A stretch of 6,101 bases of DNA from JAULUH01 sp032111745 (GCA_032111745.1 JAULUH010000564.1:1-6101); one strand, 5' to 3'; positions 1 to 5,647 are shown, counted from the stretch's first letter. Translations and numbers: made by a program. Notes: generated from the sequence alone by a model not told the origin.

Positions 1-2459
1 GAAGCCTCAAGAGGCACCTGGGGCTGTGGCGCCGCCATGACGTGCTTCCGGCCCACCACCTGCACCGGGCGCAGGGGCACGAAATCCTCGGCCTGGCGTG
101 GCCTGCCTGGCTCGACTGCCAGGCGCGCGTTCGTGGCCGGGTCAAACAGGCCCGTGATCAGCTGGTACCGGCCATCGGCCAGGGTGGCTGGCAACCGTAG
201 GGTGTGCTGGCTACGCACCAGCTCTCCCGGCTGCCAGGTGCCGGTGGGATGCCACGTCACCGGAGGTCCCTCCCATGCCGCTGCTACCTCGCCGTGGGCG
301 TCCAGCAGTTGCAGGAAGACTGACCAATCGCCTGCCCCTGGCAAGCCCGCCAGGGCTCGCCAGAACAGGCTCACCTCCAGGTCATCCCCCGGCGCCAGCG
401 TGCCACTGGTGGCGCTGAAGCCCAGCAGCTGGGCCACCTCGTCCAGGCGAGCCTCCAGGGGTTGTGCGAGAGCCAGCGTGGCGGGCGATGGCGGCCTGGC
501 CGGGGCCGAAATCGAGACTTCCCCTAACCAACCCTCGGTGCCCTGAACCTGGCCATCTGGCCCCAATACCTCCAGGGGCTGGCCCTCTTCGCCCACGCGG
601 GTGCTCACCCACAGCTGGTAGGTGCCGGGTGGTGTGCCTGAGGGTATCACCAATCCTAATAGGTCGGGGCCGGCAGCCGTGAACGGCGTGAAGTCCTGGC
701 TGGCCCAGGTCCGGCCATCGGCGTCGGCCAGCCGCAGGCTGACCCGGCGCCCGGGTGCGCTGCTGGCATTCTCCCAGCCCAAGGTAAAGAGGACCGCCTC
801 ATTGGTCGCTGCCAGGTCCGTTGGGTCCACGGTGGCGTCCACCAGGCGCAGACCGTTGGCGAACTCCAGCGGGGTCCCTGGGCTGCCGGCTGCCGCGCCT
901 GCCGGACCGGGCGCTGCCCAGCCTGTCAGCCGGGTGCTGGGGCTATACCAGCGATTGGCCAGCAGATGGGCGCGTTGGCCCAGGTGGCCTTCCACCGCCC
1001 GTTCCAAGAATCCTCCCAGGGCCAGGTGTTCCGGAAACCAGACATGCCCGCGCGCCAGGGCATCCTCCAGCGCCTCGGCCACCGCCGGTCCCCATGCCGG
1101 CTCCGGCGAGAGCACAGGCTGCGGTCCGCTGGGATCGCCATAGCTCCAGAAGTAACCCACCTGCCAGGGAAACACGGCGAAAACCGTGTCCTGCGGCCTG
1201 CCCCACTGGTTTACCTGCCCGATCAAAGGCCGGTAATCCTCCCCCTGGTAGCGAGGCACGACATAATACGCGGCCAGGGAAAGCGCGGCCAGCCCGGCGA
1301 ACACCAACAGCGCCACCGGTGCCAGCGCCGGGCGCCCCGGCGTCAGCCGGGGCTGCGCGGCCACAACGCTCACGGATAGCAGCAGCACATAAACCGGCAG
1401 GCCCAACAGCAGCAGGCGCTCACCCCGTACCGGGAAGAAGGGAAATGACAGGTTGACCAGCCAGCCCAGCCCTAACACCGTCGCCAGGGTGATCAGCAGG
1501 AACCCCACAGTGTCGATCGCGCCCGGGTCTGGCTGCCTGGCCAGGCGTATCCAGGCCCAGGCCAGCGGCACCAGCCCCAGCAGGCCGATAAACCACCACG
1601 GCGCCAGCGGGCCCTCCAGGTGCCCGGCGCCAAATGCCGAGAGGTGGCGGGCCAGGTAAGCTATCAGGCCCAGGGGGCGATCGGAATCGGCGATGATCTT
1701 CTGGGAGACATAGGACACCAGGCGTGGGGTGGCGTAGAGCAGCCAGGGCAGGACCAGCAGCGCGATCATCCCCTGGGCCCCCACCCAGGCCCCTACCGCC
1801 CGCCACGGCGCGCGCTGCTGCCATAGGATCCATAGTCCGGCCAGGGCCAGGCCGGCGGCCAGGAAGGCGGCATAGTACTGGGTGTACAGCGCCAGGGCCA
1901 GCGCCACGACGTAGCCCACGAGATAGCGCGCCGGCCAACGAGTCCCCAGGCTCGTGCCGGTAACTCCCGGTGGCTGCTCCAGGCGCACGCCGAGCCAGCG
2001 CGCCGCCATGCCTGTACCCAGCAGCGCCCACACCACCACCAGGGCGTACATGCGCACTTCCTGGGCATAGAAGATGTGGAACGGGTTGATAGCCAGCAGG
2101 AAAGCAGCCAGCAGGCCGGCCGGCCTGCCGCCGAGGAAGCGCCCGGTGCTGTAGGCCAGGGCCACCGCCAGCACCCCGGCAGCTACCGAAAACAAGCGCA
2201 AGGCGGCCGGTGCCAGCCCCAAGAGCTGGCTCCAGCCGCCGAGCAAGGCATAGTATAGGGGGGGATGGATATCCTCGGCGGTCAGCCGCACCATGTCCGC
2301 CAGCGGCTGGTGGGCGAACCACACGCTGTAGCCCTCATCCCACCACAGCGGCTGGTAGTCCAGGCGCACCACCCGCAACCAGAGGGCCAGGGCCAGGATG
2401 GCCACCAGGATCAGGGCTGTCTGGCGAGCTACCTTTGGGTGAGGACGATATACAGCCAC
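1..2459 (-). CDS. PMT/ArnT-like membrane glycosyltransferase (GT39-type) with tandem C-terminal beta-rich modules, 3' end off the left edge
   Basis: The frame is open from GTG 2459 to the left edge: 819 codons with no stop. Residues 1-400 are strongly hydrophobic, with about 11 likely membrane segments (for example 13-31, 180-200, 318-337, 348-367, 381-400). Family-type motifs are visible: WWDEGYS at 39-45 in the first outer loop (the acidic D41-E42 pair fits the catalytic position of GT-C enzymes), DIHPPLYY at 63-70, YAQEVRMY at 131-138, and a late RGERLLLLGLP at 345-355. Family knowledge: such enzymes transfer a sugar from a polyprenyl-phosphate donor on the outer membrane face. Residues about 400-520 look extracytoplasmic; 531-653 and 669-785 look like two related beta-sandwich modules. 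Start choice: an in-frame TAG lies only three codons upstream, and GTG 2459 puts a basic N-terminus before the first membrane segment. It overlaps the upstream lipoprotein gene by 31 bp, so coupled translation is likely. The acceptor (lipid, glycan or protein) cannot be told from sequence. Confidence 0.9.
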   Translation of the reverse strand, partial: MAVYRPHPKVARQTALILVAILALALWLRVVRLDYQPLWWDEGYSVWFAHQPLADMVRLTAEDIHPPLYYALLGGWSQLLGLAPAALRLFSVAAGVLAVALAYSTGRFLGGRPAGLLAAFLLAINPFHIFYAQEVRMYALVVVWALLGTGMAARWLGVRLEQPPGVTGTSLGTRWPARYLVGYVVALALALYTQYYAAFLAAGLALAGLWILWQQRAPWRAVGAWVGAQGMIALLVLPWLLYATPRLVSYVSQKIIADSDRPLGLIAYLARHLSAFGAGHLEGPLAPWWFIGLLGLVPLAWAWIRLARQPDPGAIDTVGFLLITLATVLGLGWLVNLSFPFFPVRGERLLLLGLPVYVLLLSVSVVAAQPRLTPGRPALAPVALLVFAGLAALSLAAYYVVPRYQGEDYRPLIGQVNQWGRPQDTVFAVFPWQVGYFWSYGDPSGPQPVLSPEPAWGPAVAEALEDALARGHVWFPEHLALGGFLERAVEGHLGQRAHLLANRWYSPSTRLTGWAAPGPAGAAAGSPGTPLEFANGLRLVDATVDPTDLAATNEAVLFTLGWENASSAPGRRVSLRLADADGRTWASQDFTPFTAAGPDLLGLVIPSGTPPGTYQLWVSTRVGEEGQPLEVLGPDGQVQGTEGWLGEVSISAPARPPSPATLALAQPLEARLDEVAQLLGFSATSGTLAPGDDLEVSLFWRALAGLPGAGDWSVFLQLLDAHGEVAAAWEGPPVTWHPTGTWQPGELVRSQHTLRLPATLADGRYQLITGLFDPATNARLAVEPGRPRQAEDFVPLRPVQVVGRKHVMAAPQPQVPLEA
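105..455 (-). other. Second beta-sandwich-like module of the glycosyltransferase
   Basis: Encodes residues about 669-785. Ordered landmarks are LLGFSAT, PGDDLEVSLFWRA, DWSVFLQLLDAHGE, WHPTGTWQPGE, LRLPATLADGRYQL and GLFDPATNARL. The same order of landmarks occurs in the partial gene at the right edge of the window (LVWRA, DWSVSV, YPTSRWTPGE, ALP, PDGLQVIVY). It looks like a mobile extracytoplasmic domain carried by several envelope proteins. I cannot assign it to a named family without a profile search. Confidence 0.6.
501..869 (-). other. First beta-sandwich-like module of the glycosyltransferase
   Basis: Encodes residues about 531-653 of the glycosyltransferase. It shows alternating hydrophobic strands, LFTLGWENAS, VSLRLADADGR and PPGTYQLWVST, which parallel VSLFWRAL, VFLQLLDAHGE and ADGRYQLITGL in the module that follows. 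The resemblance suggests an internal duplication. It lacks the W-x-PGE element of the second copy. Role unknown; a carbohydrate-binding or periplasmic scaffold role is a guess. Confidence 0.55.
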
Positions 2460-3748
2460 TTGGGGTCGCTATCAGCCGGCTCGAAGGGTACCACAGGTGA
2501 GACCCGCCTGCCACCTCCGTCCACCAACCAGACCGCGTAGCTGTTGCCGGCCAGCCCGGCCTGGCCGGCGGTATCGAACTCCAGGTTGATCTCGCGGAAA
2601 TCGTCGGAGCCCGCGCTGGGGGCGCTGTACTCCCAGGCCCGGCTGCCGGTTTGGCGTGATAGCCACTGCTGGCCAGTGGTCTCGTTGCGGACCCGCAGAT
2701 AGAAGCCGCCCAGCGGTTGGTCGCTGGCGTCGCCTACCTTGGCGCCAACCCGCAGATAGTCGTTGTCGCCGAAGGGGAATTCCTCGCTCTGGGTCAGCTC
2801 AAAGGGGGTGGTCTCCCCTTCGCCCGCTCCCTCTGGCGTGGCTTCGGGTGCTGGTGCCGTGTCCGCGGGCTGAGGCGTCTCCGTGGCGGTGGGTTGGGGC
2901 GTTGGCGTGGGCGCAGGTGTGGCCGTGGGCAGGTCGGGTGCCAGGGCCACCCGTTCCACCGGGCCCTCAGGCGCCACCAGCTCATCAGAGACCCAGCCGG
3001 GCTGGCCATCCACACAACACACCTGCCACCAATCGCCGGCCTCGTTGCGGCCGACAATCTCCAGGCGGGTATCCTGTGGTGCCTGGCTCAGCACGTCGAA
3101 ATCGGTGCCCGGCCCTGCGCGCAGGTTGACCAGGGGCCTGGCGACCACGGCAAATGGCTTGGGCTCGGGGGTGTCCGTGGGAGTTGGTGCCGGTGGGATG
3201 TTGGCAGCCACTGCCACCGCCTCCACCGCACCATCTGTGGCCACCGCCTCGGCTTGAATCCACACCTCCTGGCCGTTCAGACAGCAAACCAGCCACCAGG
3301 CACCGTCGTCACTACGGGCGACGATAGCCAGCTCTACGCCGCTGGTCAGCTCGCCAGCATCGTCATAGGCTGTGCCTGGCCCTGAGCGGGCGCGCGCCGT
3401 GGCGTCTTGGACCACAGCCAGGGGGATCACCGTAGGAGCTGGCTCCGGAGTGTCCACGGGTGGTGCGGAGGCATCCACAGGTGGCGCCGCCGGGGTCGGC
3501 GCAGCGGCCGCAGAGCCAGCTGCCTGATCAAAGCTCACTGGGGTGGCCGTAGCCTCGGCCACCCCAGGCAATGGCTCAGGTAGCGCAGGCGTCAAGATGA
3601 CTGGGGTAGGGGTAAAGGTTGGGCGCAGTGCTCGCTGCGGAGCCGGGGTCGGCGTGGGCATGTCAACCAGCTCGTTGATCAACGCGCAGCCCGGCGTGAG
3701 CAGGAGCATCAATAGCGCTACCAGCAGAACTGGTCTTGGCGATCGCAA
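2429..3748 (-). CDS. Secreted lipoprotein with two SH3b domains, Thr/Pro linkers and an uncharacterised C-terminal domain
   Basis: 439 residues. The start is TTG at 3748, chosen because a perfect AGGAGG sits 9 nt upstream. Residues 1-20 form a signal peptide (MRSPRP, then a Leu-rich core) ending in LLTPGC. Cys21 is the likely lipidated residue, although the box is not ideal (Thr and Pro at -3 and -2). A Pro/Thr/Ala-rich spacer covers about 30-110. SH3b domain 1 (111-169) carries RARSGPGTAYD and WWLVCCLNGQ; domain 2 (200-258) carries NLRAGPGTDFD and WWQVCCVDGQ. A second TPTP linker spans about 273-315. The C-terminal domain (325-439) is homologous to that of the neighbouring lipoprotein and I do not recognise it. 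SH3b domains usually bind peptidoglycan or other envelope ligands, so an outer-face anchoring or sensing role is inferred. It has its own upstream promoter and overlaps the glycosyltransferase start, suggesting a two-gene operon. Confidence 0.92.
   Translation of the reverse strand: MRSPRPVLLVALLMLLLTPGCALINELVDMPTPTPAPQRALRPTFTPTPVILTPALPEPLPGVAEATATPVSFDQAAGSAAAAPTPAAPPVDASAPPVDTPEPAPTVIPLAVVQDATARARSGPGTAYDDAGELTSGVELAIVARSDDGAWWLVCCLNGQEVWIQAEAVATDGAVEAVAVAANIPPAPTPTDTPEPKPFAVVARPLVNLRAGPGTDFDVLSQAPQDTRLEIVGRNEAGDWWQVCCVDGQPGWVSDELVAPEGPVERVALAPDLPTATPAPTPTPQPTATETPQPADTAPAPEATPEGAGEGETTPFELTQSEEFPFGDNDYLRVGAKVGDASDQPLGGFYLRVRNETTGQQWLSRQTGSRAWEYSAPSAGSDDFREINLEFDTAGQAGLAGNSYAVWLVDGGGRRVSPVVPFEPADSDPKWLYIVLTQR
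2975..3151 (-). repeat. SH3b repeat copy 2 (coding)
   Basis: Encodes residues 200-258 of the two-SH3b lipoprotein. NLRAGPGTDFD and GRNEAGDWWQVCC match the single SH3b of the neighbouring lipoprotein (NVRQGPSLAYP and GRNETATWLKVCC) better than copy 1 does (ARSDDGAWWLVCC). This suggests copy 2 keeps the more ancestral form. Confidence 0.75.
3242..3418 (-). repeat. SH3b repeat copy 1 (coding)
   Basis: Encodes residues 111-169 of the two-SH3b lipoprotein. It shares the GPGT turn, the aromatic WW-x-VCC strand and the xVWI ending with copy 2 at 2975-3151. The similarity continues past the domain into the tail (VEAVAVAANIP here, VERVALAPDLP in copy 2), so the duplicated unit is roughly 85-90 residues including part of the linker. 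Confidence 0.75.
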
Positions 3749-3757
3749 ACCGTCAAA

Positions 3758-3763
3758 CCTCCT
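3758..3763 (-). promoter_or_regulatory. Shine-Dalgarno AGGAGG for the two-SH3b lipoprotein
   Basis: A perfect AGGAGG on the minus strand lies 9 nt before TTG 3748. It decides the start, since no ATG or GTG precedes the signal peptide at a suitable distance. Confidence 0.8.
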
Positions 3764-3898
3764 GGGTGCCAGCCTGAGAGGCGGAACCTAGTGTTCTTGA
3801 GCGGCTGGCAGCCGCAAGCTATGCGTAGCCACGTGCCTGGGCATAACCGGGCAGCCCGTCCTGGACTTTCCTGGCGGCCCGCACCAAACCATCCCAGG

Positions 3899-3908
3899 CT
3901 GCCGGCAG
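3899..3908. promoter_or_regulatory. 10-bp perfect palindrome at about +4 to +13, operator candidate
   Basis: CTGCCGGCAG is its own reverse complement and sits just downstream of the predicted transcription start of the two-SH3b lipoprotein operon. That is a usual place for a repressor site. In GC-rich DNA a palindrome this long can also arise by chance. Confidence 0.3.
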
Positions 3909-3917
3909 GTATCGCGT

Positions 3918-3946
3918 ATCATAGCACAATCGGCCGCGGCGTCCAA
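3918..3946 (-). promoter_or_regulatory. Sigma70-type promoter with extended -10 for the two-SH3b lipoprotein operon
   Basis: Minus strand: TATGAT (3923-3918; 5 of 6 to TATAAT) is preceded by TGC, an extended -10. A weak -35, TTGGAC (3946-3941), stands 17 bp upstream. The predicted transcription start is near 3911, giving a leader of about 163 nt before TTG 3748. The spacer contains the 8-bp palindrome GCCGCGGC (3933-3940). Confidence 0.6.
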
Positions 3947-3965
3947 CAATGGTGATGGGGCGCAC

Positions 3966-4979
3966 TCACTGGGCGCTGTGGAACCCCACAAAGACCTCGC
4001 GCAGATCGCTCGAGTCCTCGGTTCGAAAGCTCACCTCTGGGGAAATCGGCGTGCCGTTCTGATCCACCAGGTAGATGGTCCAGTCGGCGGTACCTGCAGC
4101 CGGCGCATATTCATATTTCAGGTTGTACTCGCGGCGCCGGTTGTTGAAGGCCTGGCTGTCGGGCACGAAGGGCGCGGACCATTGGATGGTCCATCCGGTC
4201 GTATCGGGCTTGCTCACGTCGACCCCGTCCCGCAGCACCCGCAGGCGCAGGTCTCCCACTGGCTGCACATAGGGCTTGCGGCCGCTATAAGCCCTGACCC
4301 AGACCGTGAGCCACGGATTCGTGGTTGGGAAGTACTCCGGGCCTGCGTCCAACACGAAGGGGCGGGGCGGCGGGGGTGCTGTGGCGGCAGGCGCCGGGGT
4401 GGGCGCTGGAGCGGTCGCCACCACCGGCGGGGGCTGAGGCGCTGATTCAACTGGGATCGCATCCATGGACCCGAATGGCGTGACCAGCGACGCGCTAATC
4501 CACACCTGCTGGCCATCATAGCAACAGACCTTCAACCAGGTGGCGGTCTCGTTGCGCCCGATGACGTCGTACAGGTCCCCCGCAGTAGCCTGGCCGATGA
4601 TGGGATACGCCAGGCTCGGCCCCTGACGCACATTCACGTTCTGATTCTGTACCTCAATATAGGGAATCGGCGTTGGCGTGGGCAGTGGCGTCGGCGTGTC
4701 GGCAATTGGCGTGTTCGTCGGCGGGGGTGGCGGCGTCGGCGTCAGGGTAGGCAGGTTGACGGCAGCTTCCACCGTCAGAGTAGTGATAGCGGCCGGCGGG
4801 AGCTGCCCGGGTGGCAGCGGGGTCCACGTTGGCAGCGGCGGCAGCGATACGCGGGTGGGCGTGGGCGTAGGGTCCCCCACCAGCGTCTGGCCCAGGGAAC
4901 AACCCAGGTTGCTGAGCAGCAGGACCAGGGCAAGGACTGCCAGCCGGAGCATGCCGGCGCTGCGAGTTGATCGACACAT
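3966..4979 (-). CDS. Secreted lipoprotein with one SH3b domain and the shared C-terminal domain
   Basis: 337 residues from ATG 4979. The frame extends to a TTG at 5015, but that TTG is the start of the TTGACA -35 box of its own promoter, so it is rejected. ATG 4952, nine codons further in, is the main alternative; neither ATG has a clear Shine-Dalgarno. Residues 2-12 are basic, followed by a Leu/Val/Ala core and a cysteine (Cys27 in LLLSNLGC) that could be lipidated, though the box is imperfect. A Thr/Pro-rich linker (36-106) includes PTPPPPPTNTP. The SH3b domain is 108-166 with NVNVRQGP and WLKVCCYDGQ. A second Pro/Ala linker covers 180-207. The C-terminal domain (about 216-337) matches the neighbour: LRV, IQWSAP, REYNLKY, IYLVDQNG, ISPEVSF and a final VFVGF. 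Likely displayed on the outer face of the membrane; the ligand is unknown. It stands upstream of and parallel to its two-SH3b paralogue. Confidence 0.9.
   Translation of the reverse strand: MCRSTRSAGMLRLAVLALVLLLSNLGCSLGQTLVGDPTPTPTRVSLPPLPTWTPLPPGQLPPAAITTLTVEAAVNLPTLTPTPPPPPTNTPIADTPTPLPTPTPIPYIEVQNQNVNVRQGPSLAYPIIGQATAGDLYDVIGRNETATWLKVCCYDGQQVWISASLVTPFGSMDAIPVESAPQPPPVVATAPAPTPAPAATAPPPPRPFVLDAGPEYFPTTNPWLTVWVRAYSGRKPYVQPVGDLRLRVLRDGVDVSKPDTTGWTIQWSAPFVPDSQAFNNRRREYNLKYEYAPAAGTADWTIYLVDQNGTPISPEVSFRTEDSSDLREVFVGFHSAQ
4668..4745 (-). repeat. Low-complexity Thr/Pro-coding tract
   Basis: The plus strand reads as irregular GGCGTNGGC-type repeats. The minus strand codes for alternating Thr-Pro and a run of five Pro in the linker before the SH3b domain. 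Similar shorter tracts lie at about 4851-4875 and 2883-2935. These encode extended linkers and are rich in potential O-glycosylation sites. Confidence 0.7.
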
Positions 4980-4987
4980 GGGCAGGC

Positions 4988-5015
4988 AGTATAACACAGA
5001 CCAGGCCCCTGTCAA
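4988..5015 (-). promoter_or_regulatory. Near-consensus sigma70 promoter for the one-SH3b lipoprotein
   Basis: Minus strand: a perfect TTGACA (5015-5010), a 16-bp spacer, then TATACT (4993-4988; 5 of 6). The predicted start of transcription is near 4981, only about 2 nt before ATG 4979. The mRNA would be leaderless from that ATG, or would have a leader of about 29 nt if ATG 4952 is used. Confidence 0.8.
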
Positions 5016-5017
5016 AC

Positions 5018-5046
5018 TTGCCGTTTCGCCGCCTGTGGTGTATTAT
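5018..5046 (+). promoter_or_regulatory. Sigma70 promoter for rplI
   Basis: TTGCCG (5018-5023), a 17-bp spacer, and TATTAT (5041-5046; 5 of 6 to TATAAT). The predicted transcription start is near 5053, giving a leader of about 57 nt. Its -35 box lies only 2 bp from the -35 box of the divergent lipoprotein promoter. Confidence 0.75.
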
Positions 5047-5062
5047 CTGTCTTTGCCATGAG

Positions 5063-5094
5063 GCCGCCAGGATCCGGGTGGCTGACGTTTTTTT
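5063..5094 (+). promoter_or_regulatory. Hairpin plus T7 tract in the rplI leader, possible attenuator
   Basis: GCCGCC (5063-5068) can pair with GGTGGC (5077-5082; one G-U pair) around an 8-nt loop. A run of seven T (5088-5094) follows after five bases. The T run does not directly abut the stem, so it is weaker than a standard intrinsic terminator. It lies between the promoter and the ribosome binding site, where leader-based control of a ribosomal protein gene would act. Confidence 0.3.
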
Positions 5095-5105
5095 GAGGAG
5101 CGGAG
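5095..5105 (+). promoter_or_regulatory. Ribosome binding site of rplI
   Basis: GAGGAG (5095-5100) ends 9 nt before ATG 5110, and a second GGAG (5102-5105) ends 4 nt before it. Either fits, and together they confirm the ATG start. Confidence 0.75.
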
Positions 5106-5109
5106 TTCC

Positions 5110-5634
5110 ATGAATGTCTTGTTGAAGAAGGATGTCGACAGCCTCGGTCATGCCGGTGATATCAAGAAGGTCGCCGATGGCTATGCCCGCAACTATCTCT
5201 TCCCCCAGGGACTGGCCATCCCGGCCGATAAGGGCGCGGCCAAGCAGGCTGAACAGCTCAAGGCTGCCGGAGAGCGTCGCCGCGAGCGCGAGCGCAATGC
5301 CGCCATGTCCTACGCCGAAAAACTCCAGGCCCTGACCCTGACTTTCAAGGCCCGCGCCGCAGACACCGACCGCCTGTTTGGGTCGATCACGGCAGCCGAC
5401 ATCGCCCTGGCCGTCGAGCAGGCCACCGGTCGGGAGCTGGACAAGCGCCAGATCCATTTGGAGCATCCCCTGCGCCAGCTCGGCACCCACCAGGTGCCGG
5501 TGCGCCTGATGGCCGGCGTGGAGCCGGAGATCACCGTGGTGATCGAGCGCGAGGGCGAAGCAAAGCCTGCCGCAGTGCCACAACCCGCCGCGCAGGAAGC
5601 TGCGTCTGTCGATGAGGCCGCCGAGGTGGTGTAA
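5110..5634 (+). CDS. rplI: 50S ribosomal protein L9
   Basis: 174 residues, clearly bL9. L9 binds 23S rRNA near the base of the L1 stalk with its N-domain and projects its C-domain from the ribosome on a long helix. The N-domain shows MNVLLKKDVDSLGHAGD and the signature GYARNYLFPQGLA (24-36). The connecting helix is charged and Ala-rich (about 43-75), with an Arg-rich patch GERRRERER at 54-62. The C-domain contains RLFGSITAADIA (88-99) and DKRQIHLEHPLRQLGTH (111-127). Usual bL9 length is near 150, so about 26 residues after 148 (Pro, Ala, then acidic) are an extra tail. In many bacteria rplI ends an rpsF-ssb-rpsR-rplI operon. Here it has its own promoter, a divergent lipoprotein gene upstream and a terminator downstream, so it appears monocistronic. 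Confidence 0.97.
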   Translation: MNVLLKKDVDSLGHAGDIKKVADGYARNYLFPQGLAIPADKGAAKQAEQLKAAGERRRERERNAAMSYAEKLQALTLTFKARAADTDRLFGSITAADIALAVEQATGRELDKRQIHLEHPLRQLGTHQVPVRLMAGVEPEITVVIEREGEAKPAAVPQPAAQEAASVDEAAEVV

Positions 5635-5647
5635 GCCCCCGCTGTCG

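Larger units (their letters stand above)
3749..3965 (-). other. Gene-free stretch: promoter plus structured 5' leader of the lipoprotein-glycosyltransferase operon
   Basis: 217 bp between the two lipoprotein genes with no convincing gene. Downstream of the promoter, the leader contains a 7-bp inverted repeat, CCCAGGC (3893-3899) against GCCTGGG (3835-3841). It encloses smaller stems such as CGGG/CCCG. A further hairpin, GCGGCT/AGCCGC, lies at 3801-3815. No oligo-T tract follows these stems on the minus strand, so I see no intrinsic terminator here for the upstream lipoprotein gene. Some readthrough from it into the next gene is therefore plausible. Confidence 0.45.

Noticed and set aside
37..1456. 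Several plus-strand open frames opposite the glycosyltransferase C-terminal half
   Set aside because: The minus frame is open without a stop through this whole stretch and yields ordered beta-module motifs. The plus frames are Arg/Pro/Ala-rich and overlap each other.
1420..2322. 300-residue minus-strand open frame rich in Gly, Arg and Pro
   Set aside because: It overlaps the glycosyltransferase in another frame. The chosen frame gives membrane segments and the WDEGYS, HPPLYY and QEVRMY motifs; this one gives no hydrophobic pattern or motif.
2717..3385. 222-residue plus-strand open frame opposite the two-SH3b lipoprotein
   Set aside because: Shadow of a GC-rich gene. It has low-complexity Gly/Arg/Trp content, while the opposite strand has clear SH3b motifs, a signal peptide and an AGGAGG site.
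3788..3991. 67-residue minus-strand open frame in the gap between the lipoprotein genes
   Set aside because: It would start inside the end of the upstream lipoprotein and run through the promoter and leader; no ribosome binding site and no recognisable feature.
4668..4875. GGCGT-type repeats on the plus strand considered as a CRISPR or satellite array
   Set aside because: The units are irregular, without fixed spacers, and are explained by Thr-Pro linker codons on the minus strand.
4980..5015. N-terminal extension of the one-SH3b lipoprotein from TTG 5015
   Set aside because: That TTG is the first half of a perfect TTGACA -35 box paired with TATACT, so the codons upstream of ATG 4979 would not be transcribed from this promoter.
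4654..5583. 309-residue minus-strand open frame across the divergent promoters and antisense to rplI
   Set aside because: It is the mirror of the highly constrained L9 gene and a shifted reading of the lipoprotein, it crosses two strong promoters, and it shows no domain.
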